From the NCBI GenBank assembly GCA_002412705.1, contig DHVO01000165.1:1-44973 (forward strand): a stretch of DNA of 44,973 nt, given 5' to 3'. Under the pieces are notes generated by a model. The model was not told the DNA's origin, ran no database searches, and saw only the letters and a list, made by a program, of their open reading frames with translations. Below, piece after piece: positions 1-8,265 of the stretch; positions within the stretch are counted from its first letter, which is position 1, and the number at the start of each line of letters is the position of its first letter. The DNA is from Bacteroidales bacterium UBA5206 (GTDB lineage: Bacteria; Bacteroidota; Bacteroidia; Bacteroidales; Tenuifilaceae). The position numbers and the translations under genes are program-made.

Positions 1-479
1 TCGGGGGCGCTTCTTTTTATATACCTCACCACTGATATAATGTTTTGCTCGCATCTAAGTATTGCTAGCACGCAATTGAAATTGGATATTGCGCAATTTG
101 CCCTGATATAACAGTTTCTACTTCAGTTAGTGAAGCAAATACGGCTTTGTTTGAAAGTAGAAATAGGTACTTATATAATAACTCTAATTATCGATTGTAT
201 ATTCCATTTGGTTACCTTGTGCTTTGTCATGAGGTCCTGCAATGTAGTAGATTAATAATTCCTTTTATTACTTGTATGGATATGGCTATTTTAAAAAATC
301 GAATAGGCTAAGTTTGTTTCATGTCCTTATTGTGGACAGTAATTTAGCATAAGTGGTTCTTTTATGTTATTCAATTTGTTCTTTATTAGTTTATTAAGGC
401 TTGTATAGAGTAAATAAAAAACCGTATTGAAACAATGTTCAGATACGGTTTTTATTTGTGATTAGAAAAGATGTTTAAG
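1..479. other. gene-free A+T-rich stretch
   Basis: I see no convincing coding region on either strand. One TAnnTTTG match (TAAGTTTG at 309-316, plus strand) has no plus-strand gene behind it and is probably chance. The only supported structure is the terminator hairpin at 417-453. Confidence 0.5.
417..453 (-). terminator. intrinsic terminator (bidirectional shape)
   Basis: AAAAACCGTAT (417-427) pairs perfectly with ATACGGTTTTT (443-453) around a 15-nt loop. It lies 27 bp beyond the stop codon of the minus-strand gene ending at 480, with the U-rich tail on that strand, so it most likely ends the 1222-2205 / 480-1205 transcript. Confidence 0.8.
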
Positions 480-1205
480 CTAGTTCTTGCTTATTATATT
501 TCCTACTTCGTCTAGTATTTCTATTTTGGGGTTGTTTTCGTTATCAACATAAATCCTTATTCTAGGGCGGCCGGTGCTATCATTAATGAAAAGCCCCACA
601 TCACTATTCATCTTTTTACCAATAAACATTCTGTCTTCAGGGAGTAGCCCCTGGGCTTTCATTTTTAGAATGGCCTCCCGCTGTTCGTTCTTGTTGCTTA
701 TTGCCTTAATCGCATCAAACGCTTGTTCCCTTTCATCATAGGAGTTCTCTTTTGGATATTCCCAGAATTGCAATCCATATGTTCTTGCTTTACTTTCGGT
801 ATCTTCAACATATCGAAGTTGCATTACTTGATCGTCTCTAAACTGGTCTATGGAGAGCACTAGCCCTGCTTCGCTGCTATTACCATCGTACACTAGTCCT
901 CCGCACTCATCGCCAACTGCATTAAAGAAGATTAACCCTGGCTGCCTATCTCTTTGGGGTAATGCTTTCCCGTTTATCACTCCCGAATGTTGTCGCTGGC
1001 TATTGCTGATAACAAGTTTTAAGTCGCCATTGCTCTCTACCACATTTATTCTTTCAACAGTAATTTCGTGGAATTGCGTATCAGGATCTTTAACGATTAC
1101 CCATACAATGGTTAGTATTAATGCTAATGTTAGAATACCTGAGTACACTAGTAGAAAGGTAATTTGCTTTTGAGTTTTGTTGTTCATGATTAAACCGTTT
1201 AACAT
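480..1205 (-). CDS. hypothetical membrane-anchored protein
   Basis: 241 aa. A short cytoplasmic N-terminus is followed by one strong membrane helix (about residues 16-40). The rest is a soluble, probably periplasmic domain with no enzyme motif that I recognise. Its pattern (VERINVVESNGDLKLVIS near residue 50, then GLIFFNAVGDECGGLVYDG near residue 90) resembles a Bacteroidota family of small anchored proteins of unknown function; that is from memory and not a functional call. A second ATG at 1187 (MNNKTQ) is an equally good start and puts the helix nearer the N-terminus. It lies 16 bp after the 1222-2205 gene and probably shares its transcript, which the hairpin at 417-453 would end. Confidence 0.65.
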   Translation of the reverse strand: MLNGLIMNNKTQKQITFLLVYSGILTLALILTIVWVIVKDPDTQFHEITVERINVVESNGDLKLVISNSQRQHSGVINGKALPQRDRQPGLIFFNAVGDECGGLVYDGNSSEAGLVLSIDQFRDDQVMQLRYVEDTESKARTYGLQFWEYPKENSYDEREQAFDAIKAISNKNEQREAILKMKAQGLLPEDRMFIGKKMNSDVGLFINDSTGRPRIRIYVDNENNPKIEILDEVGNIISKN

Positions 1206-1221
1206 ATTTGGGAGTTAGTAC

Positions 1222-2205
1222 TTACTCTGAATAATACAAGTATCTGAGTGGTATAGTAACTAGAATGTTAGTCTTATTTCCATTAGTTATTGGCACTTCA
1301 AAGGTTTTGTTTGCAATGGTAGTATTGTAGTTTTTTATAATTTTCTTTTCTATGATTCTTGTTATGCGCTTAACCTTTTTGGCATTTGTTATATTCTTAT
1401 CAGACGTGTAATATCTGTAGTACTTAGGTCTTATTAAAGGCATTACGGGTTTTCCTTCGCTATTTAAAACAAAGCTTAATCGAACCACACCCTCCAAATT
1501 CTTAAAATAAAAGTATCCTGGAAATTTACTTTTATTGTAAAAAAGATTGGATGCACTAGTGATTTGCTTGATGAGCGTGTCTTTATTGGAAAGGAATTTA
1601 ATTGGAGTTATAATAAAATCTTTGTTAATGGAGAAAACGTTAAGCGTATCGATATTGTACTCTTGTTTAGTTTTATCAAGTACTACAGAGTAGTCTTTAT
1701 ATTCATATTTCAGCCTAATTAAATCACGATAGTTTGAATTGTTGTTGAGATTTATTGGCTTATCCTTAATTAAATAGGCCGTTATCTTCTTTACTGTATC
1801 CCTGTACACATCGCAAAAAACGCTATTTACTAATAGATTTGATTCTGTTTTAATGTATGAACTAGAATCGGATATATTGTTATATTTAGAGTAATAGTAA
1901 GGATCGTTTTTATACTTTATATACTTAATGGTATCATTGCTATTACTGTATTCTGTACTAAGTGTGTCGTTATTATACAGGAGAATTCGCTTTAACTTGC
2001 TACTTGACCAAAACATAATAGCTGCATTGCCTTTCTCTTTCTGCAGATCTTTTACATCTATGTGTTTATTGTTCTTAATATAGGTAACTGTAAAAAAAGA
2101 CACACCCGTTGTGGCATCTTCTTGGGCTAAAATTATTGAATTGGGAAATACAAAAAGTATTGCTATTAGTGCTAGTTTCGTGGTAAGATTACTAAAAAAT
2201 GTCAT
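1222..2205 (-). CDS. hypothetical secreted protein, possible TonB-C-like domain
   Basis: 327 aa. It starts with a clear signal peptide (hydrophobic stretch about residues 9-26, ending ..ILAQ), so it should be exported. The body is rich in Asn, Lys, Tyr and Ser. Near the C-terminus (about residues 235-262) the segment EGVVRLSFVLNSEGKPV has the G-x-V-x-x-x-F-x-x-x-x-x-G rhythm of TonB C-terminal domains, but the match is weak and I would not assign the family. It is more A+T-rich than the neighbouring porin gene. It is followed after 16 bp by 480-1205 on the same strand. Function unknown. Confidence 0.6.
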   Translation of the reverse strand: MTFFSNLTTKLALIAILFVFPNSIILAQEDATTGVSFFTVTYIKNNKHIDVKDLQKEKGNAAIMFWSSSKLKRILLYNNDTLSTEYSNSNDTIKYIKYKNDPYYYSKYNNISDSSSYIKTESNLLVNSVFCDVYRDTVKKITAYLIKDKPINLNNNSNYRDLIRLKYEYKDYSVVLDKTKQEYNIDTLNVFSINKDFIITPIKFLSNKDTLIKQITSASNLFYNKSKFPGYFYFKNLEGVVRLSFVLNSEGKPVMPLIRPKYYRYYTSDKNITNAKKVKRITRIIEKKIIKNYNTTIANKTFEVPITNGNKTNILVTIPLRYLYYSE

Positions 2206-2633
2206 ACTGATTATTGTTTGAAGTAATAAACTTGTTGCTATACGTGTTGCAATGTTTTTGGGTTTTACGCTTGGGTTTTAGTACAAATTCCTTGATTAGG
2301 TAAGGAGTAAGTAAAAGTAGTTGAATTGTTCTCTTGGTGATTCTCTTTGATTGTGTTATTGAGCATTAGCCTACAGCGTTACATCATATTTCTAATGGGG
2401 TAGTACAGTTGAAATAGGTAAGTAAATCTACTTGTTGATTAATTGTGTAGCATGGAGGTTTATAGGGTAACACTTTCCTTGATATAACTACCAACTTGTA
2501 TTTGTGCTATTATCATTCATTTAGGTGGTTGCTATTGTTGGCGCCACATAATCTACTGGTAGTAAAATCAAATTTTAGTTAACAGCATAGCATGGCGTAC
2601 GTTATAATCCCTTTTTTCTTACATTTGTGGGCT
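2206..2633. other. intergenic region between divergent envelope genes
   Basis: No supported gene. It must carry the promoters of the minus-strand secreted protein (start 2205) and the plus-strand porin (start 2634). TACATTTG at 2620-2627 matches the -7 consensus but sits only 6 nt before the porin ATG, so I do not rely on it. Confidence 0.45.
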
Positions 2634-4739
2634 ATGAAAAATTTGAGACGACATATATTCAACATATCGTACCTACTTATTCTTGTGCTGCTTAGCCAGA
2701 GCGTTTTTGCTCAGTTACCTAAGCCAGGTAAAGGCAAGCCGCTTAAAGGAGGGCTAAATACAGGTAAAATTCCCGGCAAAACGGGGAAAGATTCAACTGC
2801 TGTAGCCGATAGCGCTGCAGCGTATGTTGGAGAGCTTTACAATGGAAAGTATAAAATGATTACCGCCGATAGAAATGTGCTGCAGAAAGTTTCGGGTTTA
2901 GCTATTGGTGATAAAATTGTTTCGTGGAAGTTTAATCCATCAACACTGGATTTTGATCCTGTTTCTGGTATTGATACTGCTCTATACTTTAACCACTTAT
3001 TTTACCCTAATCAGCGCAACTTTGAATCGGTGACCTTTTTGGGCAACTTGGGATCGCCCATGCAAACTGATTACTTTTTTAATCGAAACTTCGACTACTC
3101 TTTCCTTTTTGATAGGCACTACAAGGGGTACATGCATAATGCCTCGGAAATGCGGCAGTACCACCTGTTAACCCCTTTTACCAACGTTGCCTATTCAATG
3201 GCAGGAAAGCGTAATAGTGCAGAACAGACTGTAACTGCGCTTCACACGCAGAACGTAAATAAATTTTTAAACGTTGGTCTTAAGTACAATTTTGCAGGGA
3301 CTAAGGGTATTTATCAGCATCAGGAAACACGCAATAACAGCTTCTCTTTATTCGCTAGTTACTTTAGGAATAGGGTTACTTTTCAAGGTGCCTTCTCATA
3401 TAACAGCATTAGGAATCAGGAGAATGGGGGATTGGTGTTAGATAGCAAAATCACAGGTGAAGAATTAATAGAGGCTCGTATAATTCCTTATTATCTATCT
3501 ACAGCAAGTGTTGAGTTACGGCAGCGTTCTTTCTCTGGGTTAGTTGGATACGACATTGCCAATTTCTGGGCTCGGCAAATTACAGCAAAGGGCGATACTG
3601 TAATGGTACGTAAACCTCTGCTTACCGTTAAGGCGCTATTTAATACAGAGCGAAACACACGTACTTTTTTGGATACAAAGCCGTATAATCCAGATTCAAC
3701 TGATCAGTACTACGATAACTACTACATTAGCACTAGCCGTACTCACGACTCGGTACGACTATTCACATACGAAGCCATGCTAGTTGGTGAGCTAAATCAG
3801 GTGGTGCGTAAGCCAGGAGTGCCTGGCCTTCGCGTTTGGATTGGTTACCAGGGTGGGGATATGTACAACTTTAACCGTAACGACTTTTTATATACCAACG
3901 AGAACGAAACGCTTAGCACAACCCATTTTGGTGTAAGTACCTATAGCCGCTCCGATTATTTGTCGTATTCGGGTGCTGTAAGGCTCTACCTAAGCGGGTA
4001 TCGTTCTGGCGACAAGGAGATCTATGGTGAGCTTAGATTCTCTCCATGGAAAAGCCCCGATATGCCTTACATAAAGGGTAAAGCGCGCTTTATGCACAAG
4101 GAGCCCAACGTATTTATTGACAGTTACTTCTCAAATCATGCTAGGTGGGAAACCAACTTTAGCAAGGAACAGTTTACTCAACTTGGTGGCTCTATTGGTG
4201 CCGACAGATGGCATTTTGAGGCGGGAATCAACCTAATGCAGCTTAATAACTACATATACTTTAACGAGACAGCTCTACCCGAACAATCGTCGTCGTTTGC
4301 TGTAACCTCGGCATACGCACAAAAGGACTTTGTGTTGGGAGGACTTCACTTCTTCAACAAGGTAATTTGGCAGTCGTCATCTAGCGATGTTGTTAGCTTG
4401 CCTTCGTTTATTGCTTTTAGCTCAATTTTCTATGAGCATCAACTTGTTTCTAATGCGCTAAGGGGGCAAATTGGAGTAAACGTAAGCTATAGAACAAAAT
4501 TCTATGCCGATGCCTACTCTCCTGCAATAGGACAGTTTTATCAGCAGCGGGAGCGAGAGCTGGGGAACTATCCGTTTGCTGATGCATTTGTAAATCTGCG
4601 CTGGAAGCGTACTCTACTATATTTTAAGTATGAGCACGTAAATCAGGGATTGTTTGACAATGAGTATTTTACCGCACTTCATTATCCTGCAAACTACAGA
4701 ATCTTTAAGTTTGGACTTTCGTGGATGTTTTATGACTAA
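2634..4739 (+). CDS. putative outer-membrane porin (Porin_10-like)
   Basis: 701 aa from the ATG at 2634. Starting there gives a classic signal peptide (MKNLRRHIFN, then a hydrophobic stretch ending SQSVFAQ); the in-frame ATG at 2592 would add 14 hydrophobic residues in front of it and is less likely. The mature N-terminus has a Pro/Gly/Lys-rich linker, then a long region of alternating aromatic and polar residues typical of outer-membrane beta-strands, ending in an aromatic-rich segment (..FKFGLSWMFYD). Length and style match the Bacteroidota 'putative porin' family, whose substrates are generally not known. No regulator or transporter partner is adjacent. Confidence 0.75.
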   Translation: MKNLRRHIFNISYLLILVLLSQSVFAQLPKPGKGKPLKGGLNTGKIPGKTGKDSTAVADSAAAYVGELYNGKYKMITADRNVLQKVSGLAIGDKIVSWKFNPSTLDFDPVSGIDTALYFNHLFYPNQRNFESVTFLGNLGSPMQTDYFFNRNFDYSFLFDRHYKGYMHNASEMRQYHLLTPFTNVAYSMAGKRNSAEQTVTALHTQNVNKFLNVGLKYNFAGTKGIYQHQETRNNSFSLFASYFRNRVTFQGAFSYNSIRNQENGGLVLDSKITGEELIEARIIPYYLSTASVELRQRSFSGLVGYDIANFWARQITAKGDTVMVRKPLLTVKALFNTERNTRTFLDTKPYNPDSTDQYYDNYYISTSRTHDSVRLFTYEAMLVGELNQVVRKPGVPGLRVWIGYQGGDMYNFNRNDFLYTNENETLSTTHFGVSTYSRSDYLSYSGAVRLYLSGYRSGDKEIYGELRFSPWKSPDMPYIKGKARFMHKEPNVFIDSYFSNHARWETNFSKEQFTQLGGSIGADRWHFEAGINLMQLNNYIYFNETALPEQSSSFAVTSAYAQKDFVLGGLHFFNKVIWQSSSSDVVSLPSFIAFSSIFYEHQLVSNALRGQIGVNVSYRTKFYADAYSPAIGQFYQQRERELGNYPFADAFVNLRWKRTLLYFKYEHVNQGLFDNEYFTALHYPANYRIFKFGLSWMFYD

Positions 4740-4754
4740 ACGTCAAAATTAATG

Positions 4755-4783
4755 TTGGTCTAGCCAACTTTTATCTACTTTTG
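4755..4783 (+). promoter_or_regulatory. candidate promoter of mltF
   Basis: TACTTTTG (4776-4783) fits the Bacteroidota -7 consensus TAnnTTTG, with a TTG at 4755-4757, 18 nt upstream, as -33 element. The predicted transcript would begin about 25 nt before the ATG at 4814. Confidence 0.6.
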
Positions 4784-4813
4784 TCCCCCTATTATTAACC
4801 AAAAGAACAAAGA

Positions 4814-6226
4814 ATGGAAAATTTTATCTTGCAAAGGATAAAATGGGTGTTTTTTTTGGGCTTTGTAATGCTGTTTTCCTGCGATTTCCGAGTGGAGCCT
4901 ATTTTTAGATCGGATGATGCGAATAGGGATCTGGAGGATATTATCGCCAATGGTAAACTTGTAGCTGTTACAGACTTTAACACTACAAACTACTTTATTT
5001 ACAAGGGGAAACCAATGGGTTACCAGTACGAAATGCTGCAGTACCTTGCAGCTCAGCTAAACGTGAAGTTGGAACTGGTAGCCGAGAATAATCTGGAAAA
5101 AGCCTTTCAAATGTTGGAAAAGGGTGAGGTAGATTTAATTGCCAATAACCTTACCATCACCTCAAAACGCAAAGAGAAGTACAGTTTTACTGTACCTCAT
5201 GGACAAACCCGACAAGTTTTAGTGCAACGTAAGCAGTCAGAGCCATCTGATACCATGCTTATAATTAATCCGCTAGACCTAGGTGGAAAGATTGTTTATG
5301 TGCAGGAGGGTTCTGCCTCGGCGCAACGACTTCGTAATCTTTCCGAGGAAATCGGGACACCCATTGTTATTGTTGAAATGCCAAATTATCAGGCAGATCA
5401 GCTAATTGAACTTGTGGCAAATGGCGATATTGATTATACCGTTTGCGATGAGGATATCGCACTTGTTAACGCAGCCATTCATGGGAATGTTGATGCTTCA
5501 ACGGCAGTGAGCTTTCCGCAGAATGTGGCTTGGGCTGTGAGGCCTGGCGCCGAAAAGTTGCTGGCTGAACTGGACACCTGGCTTAGCACGTTTACAAAGA
5601 CGGCTGAGTACAAAATGATTTACCGTAGGTACTACGAAAATCCTCGTATTGCAACCATGTTTCAGAGTGGTTTCTTGTATGTTCGTAAGGGAAAGATTTC
5701 CATTTACGATGAGGATATTAAATCGCAAAGTATCCAAATTGACTGGGATTGGCGTTTACTGGCATCCTTAATTTACCAAGAGTCGCGTTTCAACCACGAT
5801 GTGGTATCGCATAAAGGTGCCTATGGCCTTATGCAGTTTATGCCTGCAACTGCCGACTATTGGGGGATTGACTACGATGCGGACCCTCACTCGCAGCTTA
5901 AAGCTGGGGTCAAGTACCTTAAGTGGCTAGATGAGAAGTTTGCGCTTAATAATGTAGATTCTACAGAACGCGTTAAGTTTATACTAGCAGCCTATAATGC
6001 AGGTATTGGCCACGTGCTTGATGCGCGCAATCTGGCTAGAAAGTATGGAAAGAATCCTGATGTTTGGGAGGGTAACGTTGATTACTTCCTTCTTAACAAG
6101 TCGAAACCTGAATACTACAAGGATTCTGTTGTAAAATTTGGGTATTGCCGTGGAGAGGAGACTTATAACTACGTTAAAGAGGTTATGGAGAGGTACGACC
6201 ACTACCGTAATATCATTCGTCCATAG
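4814..6226 (+). CDS. mltF: MltF-type membrane-bound lytic murein transglycosylase
   Basis: 470 aa. The N-terminus is a lipoprotein signal (hydrophobic stretch, lipobox ..MLFSC, Cys23), so it should be anchored in the periplasm. Residues about 45-265 are a family-3 periplasmic solute-binding domain. Residues about 310-465 are a lytic transglycosylase (SLT) domain with the conserved LIYQESRF, whose Glu323 is the expected catalytic acid, followed by GAYGLMQFMPATA and AAYNAGIGH. This two-domain order is the hallmark of MltF, which cleaves the MurNAc-GlcNAc bond to give 1,6-anhydro ends; the solute-binding domain regulates the enzyme in characterised homologues. Its 3' end overlaps the convergent Nudix gene by 14 bp. 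Confidence 0.9.
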   Translation: MENFILQRIKWVFFLGFVMLFSCDFRVEPIFRSDDANRDLEDIIANGKLVAVTDFNTTNYFIYKGKPMGYQYEMLQYLAAQLNVKLELVAENNLEKAFQMLEKGEVDLIANNLTITSKRKEKYSFTVPHGQTRQVLVQRKQSEPSDTMLIINPLDLGGKIVYVQEGSASAQRLRNLSEEIGTPIVIVEMPNYQADQLIELVANGDIDYTVCDEDIALVNAAIHGNVDASTAVSFPQNVAWAVRPGAEKLLAELDTWLSTFTKTAEYKMIYRRYYENPRIATMFQSGFLYVRKGKISIYDEDIKSQSIQIDWDWRLLASLIYQESRFNHDVVSHKGAYGLMQFMPATADYWGIDYDADPHSQLKAGVKYLKWLDEKFALNNVDSTERVKFILAAYNAGIGHVLDARNLARKYGKNPDVWEGNVDYFLLNKSKPEYYKDSVVKFGYCRGEETYNYVKEVMERYDHYRNIIRP

Positions 6227-6857
6227 TACAACCGCTAAAGAGCTCTAGTAGCTCCGATATAATCATTGCTGTAGCTCCCCATATATGCTCCGTTTCTACT
6301 TTGTAGTAGGGAGCAGATATGGGGATGCTATTTATTGCAATAGTTTTAACAGAACGGTTTTCTGTTTGCTTTAAGTCGCAAAGCTTAGCACTAATGGTGT
6401 ATTCCACCTCTTGTAGGTTTAGGCTAAGATTAGGTTTTTGGTTAAGCAAACCTATAACAGGTTGTACCCAAATGTTACTAACAGGAATAAACAGTGGAGT
6501 AAGTTGCCCTAAAACGCTCACCAAATCTGGGTTTATTCCAACTTCCTCCTCGGCTTCGCGAAGTGCAGTTTCAATCAAATCCTTATCGTAGGGCTCAACT
6601 TTTCCACCGGGGAAAGCCACTTGTCCGCTATGCGCACCATTGTAAACTGGGCGCTTAATAAGAATTGTTTCTGCCTGATTGTTGTTGGGGTAAACTGCTA
6701 TTAGCACAGCGCTTTGCCTAGGGATTTCGTTCGGCCTAACAAAGGAGAGCAGCTCCGATCGGCTGGATGGAGCCATCTTTATTTGCGCCAACTCTCCCGG
6801 TAGGGGTTGTGTAAGTGCGTGCTGTAGTTGCGTAACAATCTTGCTGAAACAATCCAT
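6213..6857 (-). CDS. Nudix hydrolase, CoA-diphosphatase type
   Basis: 214 aa. The segment HSGQVAFPGGKVE (residues about 76-88), directly followed by the Nudix box with REAEEEVG at 100-107, is the combined signature of the NudL/YeaB/PCD1 group, which splits coenzyme A and derivatives into phosphopantetheine and 3',5'-ADP. The box glutamates that bind the metal are present. It starts 5 bp after the gatD stop codon, so it is translationally close and probably the third gene of a gatE-gatD-nudix operon; a functional link with tRNA amidation is not evident. Substrate specificity is inferred from the motif only. Confidence 0.85.
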   Translation of the reverse strand: MDCFSKIVTQLQHALTQPLPGELAQIKMAPSSRSELLSFVRPNEIPRQSAVLIAVYPNNNQAETILIKRPVYNGAHSGQVAFPGGKVEPYDKDLIETALREAEEEVGINPDLVSVLGQLTPLFIPVSNIWVQPVIGLLNQKPNLSLNLQEVEYTISAKLCDLKQTENRSVKTIAINSIPISAPYYKVETEHIWGATAMIISELLELFSGCTMDE

Positions 6858-6862
6858 AAGTG

Positions 6863-8248
6863 CTATTTCCTAACCTTTCTAATAAACTCTTCCACCTCGG
6901 GAACACCACCCTGATATACGAGGTAACCGTTGTAAGGTTCCTTTTTGGTTATCTCATCGTTGATTGGGGTAAGCATTAGGCGTTTCACCTCTTCGCGGTC
7001 GGTGGTTTGGCCCAGCGCCCAGCCCAGCTTAATGTAGGCGGTTTCGGGGAGCATGTTCTCGGCAGGAATAATGCCTGCGGCCATCAGGTCGCGACCCGTA
7101 TCGTAAACGTACATGTGGGCGTATCCCCAAAGGGTTTGTACGCTCATGTAAATATGTACGCCCTTCTCCGTTGCGCGCCTAATAGCGGGGTAAAGCGGCT
7201 TGTTTATGTGCCCTAGTCCCGTTCCGGCTATGATGATACCCTTATAGCCATTATCAACCAAGGAATCGATAATATCGGGCTGCATGTTGGGGTAGTAGTA
7301 AACAATGGTAACCTTCTCCTCAAAGTAGGGCAGTATGTTCACCTTACGGTCCTTACGCCTGTGGTTGTAATTCTCAATAATGGGCTTTACGCCATTAACG
7401 CGGCTAACCGTTGCAAGTGGCGTGTTGCCTATGGTGCGGAAGGTGGAGCGGTACGATGAGTGCATTTTGCGCACCCTTGTGCCGCGGTGCAGGAATCCGT
7501 ACTCATCGGATGTTGGGCCAAACATGCATACCATAACCTCGGCAATATCGGAGTGGCCTGCTGTGTAGGCTGCGTGTATTAGGTTAAGGGCGGCATCGCT
7601 ACTTGGCCTGTCCGATGAGCGCTGTGAGCCCACTAGCACAATGGGTACAGGCGGGTTCTGAACCATAAAGGTTAGCGCCGCAGCGGTGTGGCTAAGGGTA
7701 TCGGTGCCGTGACCAATGATAATACCATCAATCCCGTTCTCAATCTCTTTCCCAATGGCAATGGCAAGCGCCTTGTACTGCTCTGGCCCCATGTTCTCAC
7801 TGAATACAGCAAAGAGCTTTTCTGTTGATAGGTTGCAGATATCGGCCAGCTCGGGAACGGCTCCGTAGAGCTCGCCGGGCGAGAAGGCGGGAATAACGGC
7901 ACCTGTTCGGTAGTCGAGGCGCGAGGCAATGGTTCCACCCGTACCCAGCAGCTTAACCATGGGTTGTCCCTGCTTGTAGGGGAACTCCTTTTCGGGTATT
8001 TTGTAGGTTGCCTTTGAGTAGCCAACCTCTTTCATGCTGTTGATGGTGACTATATCGATACCCACGTTGTACCCTGTATCAACCTTAATCACAATATGCT
8101 GGTCGTCGTCGTTCTCGGCGCGGGGTAGCACGGTGCCCCTAAACTCGCCACGCGTGGTGTCGATAATGGTTTTACCCCACACCCTAACGTTAAACTTTTT
8201 GAGAACCTCTAAGGCTTTGCCTTTATATCCTTGAAAAATATCTTCCAT
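6863..8248 (-). CDS. gatD: archaeal-type Glu-tRNA(Gln) amidotransferase subunit D
   Basis: 461 aa. Residues about 1-95 form the small N-terminal domain found in GatD but not in free asparaginases. From residue 97 on it is an L-asparaginase-family amidohydrolase with both active-site blocks: GTGGTIAS (102-109, nucleophile Thr106) and GHGTDTL (179-185, Thr182 and Asp183). VGSQRSSDRPSSDAALN and RKMHSSYRSTFR downstream also match GatD. It would release ammonia from glutamine or asparagine and pass it to GatE to convert Glu-tRNA(Gln) to Gln-tRNA(Gln). The gatE gene lies 17 bp upstream on the same strand, which confirms the assignment. GatDE is described as archaeal, so its presence here suggests transfer. 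Confidence 0.93.
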   Translation of the reverse strand: MEDIFQGYKGKALEVLKKFNVRVWGKTIIDTTRGEFRGTVLPRAENDDDQHIVIKVDTGYNVGIDIVTINSMKEVGYSKATYKIPEKEFPYKQGQPMVKLLGTGGTIASRLDYRTGAVIPAFSPGELYGAVPELADICNLSTEKLFAVFSENMGPEQYKALAIAIGKEIENGIDGIIIGHGTDTLSHTAAALTFMVQNPPVPIVLVGSQRSSDRPSSDAALNLIHAAYTAGHSDIAEVMVCMFGPTSDEYGFLHRGTRVRKMHSSYRSTFRTIGNTPLATVSRVNGVKPIIENYNHRRKDRKVNILPYFEEKVTIVYYYPNMQPDIIDSLVDNGYKGIIIAGTGLGHINKPLYPAIRRATEKGVHIYMSVQTLWGYAHMYVYDTGRDLMAAGIIPAENMLPETAYIKLGWALGQTTDREEVKRLMLTPINDEITKKEPYNGYLVYQGGVPEVEEFIRKVRK

Positions 8249-8265
8249 TTCTGTTGATTTTAGCG

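Noticed and set aside
309..316. TAAGTTTG as a promoter
   Set aside because: No plus-strand gene follows; the match is probably chance.
1222..2205. TonB protein
   Set aside because: Only a weak C-terminal rhythm, no proline-rich stretch, and a cleavable signal peptide instead of an anchor.
2620..2627. TACATTTG as the porin promoter
   Set aside because: It ends 6 nt before the ATG and would give an almost leaderless transcript with no -33 element.
7672..8025. Long antisense open frames within gatD and gatE
   Set aside because: They are shadows of the G+C-rich real genes, which have clear family motifs.
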